NCBI RefSeq assembly: GCF_904846215.1
Contig: NZ_CAJGZK010000015.1
Coordinates: 1 to 64,000 of the forward strand
DNA length: 64,000 nucleotides
Direction: 5' to 3'
DNA from: Psychrobacter glacincola
Lineage (GTDB): Bacteria > Pseudomonadota > Gammaproteobacteria > Pseudomonadales > Moraxellaceae
Below the pieces are notes generated by a model. The model made no database searches. It worked only from the letters and a program-made list of their open reading frames with translations, and was not told the DNA's origin. The position numbers and the translations under genes are program-made. Below, in pieces: positions 58,617 through 64,000 of this stretch (the stretch's first letter is position 1; every line of letters starts with the position of its first letter).

Positions 58617-59499
58617 TTTTTTCTCTAATATATTCGTACTCAATTTTTAGACCTTCGGACAAATCGGTTTCTTTTTCTAAAAGAGTACTTGTTAATAGGC
58701 GATTGTCAAAAACGAGGTTTCTTTTTTGGTGGTTAGACTCTCTATAATTAACTATTACAATTTTTCCACTTATCGCAATTATTTTTTGTAGAAGGTGTTT
58801 TATCGATACAGCATTACCCGAAACAACATTAATACTTTCATATTCAACATTGGTTTCAAGAGCGTTAATTATGGCTTGAACGACATCTTGAACAAAAATA
58901 AAACTGCGTAAATCACTGCCGTCACCCCAAAGTTCTACAGGCTTGCCTTGTAAGATATTACTAATAGTAATAGGCATTACTTTTTTGTACTTCTCTTCGC
59001 CTGGTCCATATACGTGCCCAATGCGTAAGTTTAAACTTTCTAATTTTCTTTCTCTTGCAAAAGCGTGCACCATTGCTTCACAATATAGTTTAGATAAACC
59101 ATACAAACTTACCGGCTCTATAAGAGAGTCTTCGGATAAAATCTCTGATGTGGCTTTATAAACATCAATAGTACTTAAGTTAATTATTCTCTTTAATTTT
59201 TTATAATCGAAAGAAAGCAATTCTTGTGTGAACTCTAAGTTCTCATAACATTTTTTCATATCATCGGATTTCTGTCTATCTTTTGGTATAAATGCTCCAG
59301 CATGAATGATATGAGTAATATCGTCAAATTGATCACTATGCAAACCGAAATTTTGGATTGTGTTGTAAATAATGCAATTTATATTTGGAATTTGTATTGA
59401 AGTTAGAGCTACTACTGATTCCTTACCTAGTATTTTAGTAAGCTGGCTCAATATATGACTACCTATGAAGCCTGAAGCACCTGTTAACATGACTTTCAT
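58600..59499 (-). CDS. NAD-dependent epimerase/dehydratase (extended SDR)
   Basis: A 299-residue protein with the NAD loop GASGFIG at 7-13, STID near 109-112 and the catalytic YGLSK with Y133 and K137. GHVYGPGE follows. It likely acts on a nucleotide sugar or a reduced derivative, but the SDR type does not fix the reaction. The gene overlaps both neighbours (ATP-grasp upstream by one base, HAD downstream by 17). Confidence 0.82.
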   Translation of the reverse strand: MKVMLTGASGFIGSHILSQLTKILGKESVVALTSIQIPNINCIIYNTIQNFGLHSDQFDDITHIIHAGAFIPKDRQKSDDMKKCYENLEFTQELLSFDYKKLKRIINLSTIDVYKATSEILSEDSLIEPVSLYGLSKLYCEAMVHAFARERKLESLNLRIGHVYGPGEEKYKKVMPITISNILQGKPVELWGDGSDLRSFIFVQDVVQAIINALETNVEYESINVVSGNAVSIKHLLQKIIAISGKIVIVNYRESNHQKRNLVFDNRLLTSTLLEKETDLSEGLKIEYEYIREKNEFNL

Positions 59500-60560
59500 C
59501 AGAAAATAATCTCACTTTCAATATTTCTTTTTGCTACTAATTTTGGCTCAACATCCATAGCACGTACCCACATTAAATTATCTTTTAGGGGGTTTATTGT
59601 CCCCATCTCAATTTTAGGATGCTCATCTAAAGCTAATTTTTTAAAAATTTCAGGAAAATTAACACCAGCTTCTGTAAAAAATCTCACTGTGGTGAAAAAT
59701 CTAGATATATTGATTTCTGTAGGATTAGGAACGCCTTTACTGTCGTAAGCCATATCCACACCGAAAATACCATGTGGCTTATCGCTTATTGCCTCAATAG
59801 CACTAATTGCGACCTTGCTAATCTTTTCATCAGAAACAGTTACACCTACTTTAGTTACGCCCGTCACACCTGAAATAGCTCTACTTCCATGCGTCCACCC
59901 TTCTCTTGCACGTGCTTGAGCAACTACCAATTTACCTCTGTGCCAAATAGATAACCAAGTTACTGTTCTTGATGTTAGCATTTCTGCTGCTATAAACTCA
60001 CCCCAACCTTCATAATGATCTATCCATGCTTTAGCGAGATTATAGTCACTAGTAGGCAGCGCTCCCTTCCCACCACCACCTATACCACTATCTCTTAACC
60101 AAATTTTACCTACCCTGTCGCTCAACTTCTCAAAAGCTTCCTTAAGGTCATCTTCAGTATTTATAACTATATTCTTAGGTACTACAATACCTGCATCTGT
60201 AAAGGCTTGATAAGACTTATATTTATGCACACACGTATCAATCACTGAATGCTCAGGCATAAATATCTTAGTACCAGTCGCTTTTATATCCTCTCTTATC
60301 AAGGATGCGTGATAAATCTCCAAATCATTTTGAAAATGAACGAGATCAGGTTTTTCTCTATTTAATATCTCTAAAAGTCTATCTTTATATTCTGCGGTAT
60401 TAGCATAAGGAATATAATATTTTTTGTGTGCTTTCGATAATATTAAATCCGTTGGCTCAGATCCCATTCCAACAATGTAGTTATCAGAGTTTTTAAGCAA
60501 AGAAAAAATAACGCCTTCAGTTGGAGCTCCGCCAGCACCTGCGATTAATATTTTCTTCAT
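59499..60560 (-). CDS. ATP-grasp family ligase of the surface-sugar cluster
   Basis: A 353-residue CarB/PylC-like ATP-grasp enzyme. A pre-ATP-grasp Rossmann segment, ILIAGAGGAPTEG, lies at 4-16, the glycine-rich ATP loop with SGIGGGGKG at 158-166, and the metal-binding segment FGVDMAYDSKGVPNPTEIN near 265-285. The family joins a carboxylate to an amine or thiol. Its one-base overlap with the ketoisomerase gene suggests a linked function. Because no N-acetyltransferase is visible, an amide-forming role on the 3-amino sugar is my inference; the true substrates are unknown. Confidence 0.75.
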   Translation of the reverse strand: MKKILIAGAGGAPTEGVIFSLLKNSDNYIVGMGSEPTDLILSKAHKKYYIPYANTAEYKDRLLEILNREKPDLVHFQNDLEIYHASLIREDIKATGTKIFMPEHSVIDTCVHKYKSYQAFTDAGIVVPKNIVINTEDDLKEAFEKLSDRVGKIWLRDSGIGGGGKGALPTSDYNLAKAWIDHYEGWGEFIAAEMLTSRTVTWLSIWHRGKLVVAQARAREGWTHGSRAISGVTGVTKVGVTVSDEKISKVAISAIEAISDKPHGIFGVDMAYDSKGVPNPTEINISRFFTTVRFFTEAGVNFPEIFKKLALDEHPKIEMGTINPLKDNLMWVRAMDVEPKLVAKRNIESEIIF

Positions 60561-60958
60561 TACCTTGTCACCTTCAAAAACTCACCATAATCACGAATAT
60601 AATCACTCTCGTCATAATGCTCATTGGCTAATACCAGCAATACACAATCTGCTGAGAAGTCATGCATTTCACGCCACATCATACTATCTATGAGTAGCCC
60701 TTTATCTGGACTGTCCAAGACGACTTGCTCTTTAATGTAGCCATTATCTAAGACGACACGGCAACTGCCTTTTAGACAGACCATAACCTGTGACAGATCT
60801 TTATGAGCGTGCAGACCTCTTACCACGCCTGACTTGGTATCGAAAATATAATAGACACGCTTAATCTCAAAAGGGATGTTTTTATGGCTTTCAAGAGCGA
60901 CTAGGCTACCTCTATCATCACCCTTGGATTGAAATGCTATGAAATTGGCTAATGTCAT
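60560..60958 (-). CDS. dTDP-6-deoxyhex-4-ulose 3,4-ketoisomerase (FdtA/QdtA-like)
   Basis: A 132-residue WxcM-like cupin. The DDRGSLVALE segment, NIPFEIKRVYYIFDT and the HAH pair H50/H52 match the catalytic core of FdtA/QdtA enzymes. These move the keto group of dTDP-4-keto-6-deoxyglucose to C3. It is a single-domain form with no fused acetyltransferase. The gene starts 66 bases after rmlD and overlaps the ATP-grasp gene. Whether it is of the FdtA (galacto) or QdtA (gluco) type is undetermined. Confidence 0.87.
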   Translation of the reverse strand: MTLANFIAFQSKGDDRGSLVALESHKNIPFEIKRVYYIFDTKSGVVRGLHAHKDLSQVMVCLKGSCRVVLDNGYIKEQVVLDSPDKGLLIDSMMWREMHDFSADCVLLVLANEHYDESDYIRDYGEFLKVTR

Positions 60959-61024
60959 TATAGTTACTCAGTACTGATCAAAAAAAACTAATTTGATTAT
61001 TATAGATTGAAGTTATCAATGTTA

Positions 61025-61855
61025 TTACAGGCTATCTAACACGCCATATAAGCTGGCTTTCTCTTTAATATTTATACTACTCTGCAATACCGAATAAGCA
61101 GGACGTTTGACAGGCGTAGTATATTCTGTAGAAGGTACTGGCTTGACTTCACAATAACTCAAGCCTTGACGCTCGCGGTAGGCGAAGATATCTCGTGCAA
61201 ACTCATACCAGCTCATGATGTCGCTATCGCTATAGTGTAGTAGTCTATCGCTGATAGGCTGATGTAATAACTCAATAATGGCTTGAGCTAGATTACCTGC
61301 ATAAGTCGGGGAGCCTATCTGATCGTTGACCACGTTTAGCGCTTCTCTGCCCTCATCTGCCAGACGTATCATCGTCTTTACGAAGTTATGACCGTATTCA
61401 CTATATAGCCAGCTGGTACGGATGATTTGTGACTGAGAGCTGTGTGCTAGAGCCAGTAGCTCACCGGCTAGCTTACTACGACCATAGATACTTAGCGGAT
61501 TGGGTGTGTCCGTCGTTTGGTACGGCTGATCGGCTGTGCCATCGAAAACATAATCCGTAGAGATATGCACCAGTCTGATATGGGCGGCTTCGCACGCTAG
61601 CGCTATGTTTTTTATGCCTACCGCATTGACCAAAAAGGCTTGGGCTTCATCACTTTCGGCATTATCTACCGCAGTATAAGCAGCTGTATTGATAATAGTC
61701 TCAGGTTTGTGCCGTTCGATCATATGACTGATTTGAATAGAGTCGGTTATATCAAGGTCTTTAGACGTCGTCGATATTACAGACCATTCAGCAGGGACTC
61801 TATCTAAAATGCAGCGTCCGAGCTGACTATTTGCGCCTATAAGCAAGACTCTCAT
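61025..61855 (-). CDS. rmlD: dTDP-4-dehydrorhamnose reductase RmlD
   Basis: A 276-residue SDR enzyme giving dTDP-L-rhamnose. GANSQLG is at 7-13, the STDYVFDG segment near 98-105, and the catalytic YGRSK near 122-126. It overlaps the end of rmlC by four bases (ATG within the rmlC stop region). Confidence 0.95.
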   Translation of the reverse strand: MRVLLIGANSQLGRCILDRVPAEWSVISTTSKDLDITDSIQISHMIERHKPETIINTAAYTAVDNAESDEAQAFLVNAVGIKNIALACEAAHIRLVHISTDYVFDGTADQPYQTTDTPNPLSIYGRSKLAGELLALAHSSQSQIIRTSWLYSEYGHNFVKTMIRLADEGREALNVVNDQIGSPTYAGNLAQAIIELLHQPISDRLLHYSDSDIMSWYEFARDIFAYRERQGLSYCEVKPVPSTEYTTPVKRPAYSVLQSSINIKEKASLYGVLDSL

Positions 61856-62400
61856 AAGTCAATCTCATCGAGCCAATCAGCAAGCCTTTTGCCCTGCTTG
61901 TCTTTTTCAGACAATATCGGATGCTCAATAGGCCATTGAATGTCGATGTCAGGATCATTCCAGATAATGCATTGCTCGCTACTGGGGTCGTAGTATTCTG
62001 TGCATTTGTACTCAAAATCAGCGTGTTCACTTAGCACCACAAATCCATGCGCTAGCCCAGCTGGTATCCACAGCTGTCTCTTATTAGACGCTGATAGTAG
62101 CACTCCTACCCACTGCTGGAATGTCGGCGACTTAGGGCGGATATCTACTGCCACATCGAATATCTCTCCCGTCACCGTACGCACTAGCTTACCTTGCGGA
62201 TGGTCGGTCTGAAAGTGTAATCCTCTTAGCACATGCTGCTGCGAGCGCGAATGATTATCTTGCACAAATGACGCCTCGATACCGAGCGCTTGACGGTAGC
62301 GCTCCTCAGAAAAAGTCTCTAAAAAGAAACCTCTATCGTCGCCATAGACATCAGGCTCGATGATTTTGACATCTGCAATTTTGGTATTGATAATTTGCAT
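61852..62400 (-). CDS. rmlC: dTDP-4-dehydrorhamnose 3,5-epimerase RmlC
   Basis: A 182-residue cupin epimerase. RGFFLETFSEERY is at 23-35, and QDNHSRSQQHVLRGLHFQ near 47-64 carries the catalytic histidine. LAHGFVVLSE and EYYDP are also typical. It is part of the rmlBACD block. Confidence 0.95.
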   Translation of the reverse strand: MQIINTKIADVKIIEPDVYGDDRGFFLETFSEERYRQALGIEASFVQDNHSRSQQHVLRGLHFQTDHPQGKLVRTVTGEIFDVAVDIRPKSPTFQQWVGVLLSASNKRQLWIPAGLAHGFVVLSEHADFEYKCTEYYDPSSEQCIIWNDPDIDIQWPIEHPILSEKDKQGKRLADWLDEIDL

Positions 62401-62418
62401 AGCTCGCCTATCTTTGTT

Positions 62419-63288
62419 TTAACCAGTTTCAATGAGTTTCTGAATATACTGTCCATAACCCGTTTTGGCTAAAGGTTTGACCAGTTCTTGTAGATCAGCT
62501 TTAGTCACCCATCCTTTACGGTAAGCGATCTCTTCTAGGCAAGCGACTTTTAGACCTTGACGCTTCTCTATCGTATATACGAAGTTTGAGGCATCCATTA
62601 AACTCTCGTGTGTTCCCGTATCAAGCCATGCAAACCCACGACCTAAAAGCTCTACTTTAAGCCTATCTTGTTCTAGGTACATCTGATTGATAGCAGTAAT
62701 CTCAAGCTCACCGCGCTCGGAAGGTCTTATCTGCTTTGCCATCTCAATTACCGAGTTGTCATAGAAGTATAGACCAGTGACCGCATAATTGGACTTAGGG
62801 TTTTTTGGCTTCTCCTCGATAGAGATAGCATTAAAATCATCGTCGAATTCTACCACACCGAAGCGCTCTGGATCAGTCACTTGATAGCCAAATACTGTCG
62901 CACCATAAGTAGTATCGGTGGCACGTTCTAGTTTTTGACTGAAGCTCTCGCCAAAGTAAATATTATCACCGAGTATCAAACAGACATCGTCGTCACCTAT
63001 GAATGATTCCCCGATTAAAAATGCTTGCGCTAGCCCATCTGGACTGGGCTGAATTTTGTAAGTAAAACGGACACCGAATTGACTACCATCACCGAGCAAA
63101 CGCTGATAACCTGCCATATCCTCTGGTGTCGATATAATAAGTATCTCGCGTATACCTGCTAGCATAAGTACCGATATAGGATAATAGATCATCGGTTTAT
63201 CATAAATAGGCAATAGTTGCTTTGAGACGCCCTTGGTAATAGGAAATAATCGAGTCCCTGATCCGCCAGCTAATACGATGCCTTTCAT
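62419..63288 (-). CDS. rmlA: Glucose-1-phosphate thymidylyltransferase RmlA
   Basis: A 289-residue nucleotidyltransferase. [11 protein letters not shown] is at 8-18, [10 protein letters not shown] near 105-114, and [19 protein letters not shown] near 159-177. It commits glucose-1-phosphate to the dTDP-sugar pathways that feed rhamnose and the 3-amino sugar. Confidence 0.96.
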   Translation of the reverse strand: MKGIVLAGGSGTRLFPITKGVSKQLLPIYDKPMIYYPISVLMLAGIREILIISTPEDMAGYQRLLGDGSQFGVRFTYKIQPSPDGLAQAFLIGESFIGDDDVCLILGDNIYFGESFSQKLERATDTTYGATVFGYQVTDPERFGVVEFDDDFNAISIEEKPKNPKSNYAVTGLYFYDNSVIEMAKQIRPSERGELEITAINQMYLEQDRLKVELLGRGFAWLDTGTHESLMDASNFVYTIEKRQGLKVACLEEIAYRKGWVTKADLQELVKPLAKTGYGQYIQKLIETG

Positions 63289-63306
63289 GATATTCGTTCC
63301 CTTATT

Positions 63307-64000
63307 TTATTTTATAGTATTACTTGATTGAGTAGTTTCTAACTGACCTAGACGCTCTCTACTATACTGACCTTGAGCGATACCCTGACACCAGTCTAAA
63401 TTATCCAGATACCATTTGACAGTTTTAGCAAGTCCAGTGGCAAAAGTTTGTTTGGGTGTCCAACCAATATCTTGTGCTATCTTACTGGCATCTATCGCGT
63501 ATCTATTGTCATGACCCGGACGATCTGTGACATAAGTAATCAGCTGCGCATGCGCATAGGCTTTCGGTGCTAGCTCGTCCATCATGGCGCAGATTTGCTG
63601 AACGACATCGATATTCCTGATTTCATTATGACCACCGATATTATAAGTCTCACCGACTTTGCCCTGCGTGGCGACTTGATAAAGCGCTTCGACATGATCA
63701 TCGACGTGGAGCCAATCGCGTATTTGCGCGCCTTGACCATATATAGGTAGCGATTTGCCTTCATAAGCATTGAGTATCATCAGCGGTATCAGCTTTTCGG
63801 GGAACTGATAACTTCCATAGTTGTTTGAACAGTTAGTCAGTACGACTGACAGACCATAAGTACGATACCAAGCTCTGACCAAATGATCAGAGCTTGCCTT
63901 GCTAGCGGCATAAGGAGAGCTGGGATGATAAGCGGTCTCTTCAGTAAATAGATCAGTAGTACCGTGCAGGTCACCATAGACTTCATCAGTCGATATATGA
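63307..64000 (-). CDS. rmlB: dTDP-glucose 4,6-dehydratase RmlB (partial at window edge)
   Basis: The 3' part of RmlB; the start lies beyond 64000. The visible segment begins [15 protein letters not shown], followed by YAASK with the catalytic Tyr and Lys (near 63900) and the [19 protein letters not shown] segment, all diagnostic. The C-terminus ends in an Ile-Lys tail. Together with RmlA it makes dTDP-4-keto-6-deoxyglucose, the branch point of this cluster. Confidence 0.95.
   Translation of the reverse strand, partial: HISTDEVYGDLHGTTDLFTEETAYHPSSPYAASKASSDHLVRAWYRTYGLSVVLTNCSNNYGSYQFPEKLIPLMILNAYEGKSLPIYGQGAQIRDWLHVDDHVEALYQVATQGKVGETYNIGGHNEIRNIDVVQQICAMMDELAPKAYAHAQLITYVTDRPGHDNRYAIDASKIAQDIGWTPKQTFATGLAKTVKWYLDNLDWCQGIAQGQYSRERLGQLETTQSSNTIK

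Noticed and set aside
1..64000. Search by eye for tRNA, rRNA, CRISPR arrays, prophage or full insertion sequences
   Set aside because: None was found. The only mobile-like sequences are the short palindromic elements, which encode nothing.

Overview
The window looks like a chromosomal segment of a Moraxellaceae gammaproteobacterium, most likely Psychrobacter. I infer this from recognised protein families, from low-GC and Asn/Gln/Ser-rich protein tails, and from gene order (pilT-pilU beside a YggS gene, mutS-fdxA, rluC divergent from a very long rne). No database search was possible, so the genus is an inference. No tRNA, rRNA, CRISPR array, prophage or complete insertion sequence was seen.

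Layout. 0.3-15 kb: nagZ, two paralogous single-pass envelope proteins (only one with an OmpA domain), a rhomboid protease, a metallophosphatase, purE, purK, a YaiI-family gene, a small NAD(P)-binding protein, epmA, pdxB and an AI-2E/PerM-type permease. 15-31 kb: nadE, a CBS/CorC_HlyC membrane protein, a YggS-type PLP protein, pilT, pilU, fur, bamE, an rnfH-type gene, an NSS-like membrane protein, cytochromes c4 and c5, engB, a HAD phosphatase and rluC. 31-51 kb: rne with a long leader and a 940-residue scaffold, a DUF808 protein, a lipoprotein-type dsbC, hom, a thiolase, two DUF2382 stress-type proteins, a lipoprotein, secA, mutS and fdxA. 51-64 kb: a type IV pilin, then a long minus-strand surface-polysaccharide cluster. 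That cluster reads rmlB(partial)-rmlA-rmlC-rmlD, 3,4-ketoisomerase, ATP-grasp enzyme, SDR epimerase, HAD hydrolase, methyltransferase, 3-aminotransferase, Wzx flippase and three glycosyltransferases.

Polysaccharide logic. RmlA and RmlB make dTDP-4-keto-6-deoxyglucose. RmlC and RmlD take it to dTDP-L-rhamnose, while the FdtA/QdtA-type isomerase and FdtB/QdtB-type aminotransferase take it to a dTDP-3-amino-3,6-dideoxyhexose. The usual N-acetyltransferase is not in the window. An ATP-grasp gene overlaps the isomerase gene and could supply an unusual N-acyl group (inference).

Hidden layer. Two repeat systems run through the 1-47 kb core region and are absent from the surface cluster. The first is a family of ten ~135-bp palindromic elements ending in TATAGTCA/TGACTATA. 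Its apical core is nearly invariant, while the supporting stem changes sequence on both arms together. The second is a set of short tandem arrays with unrelated sequences but the same 15-bp unit length, at seven intergenic sites and once inside rne.
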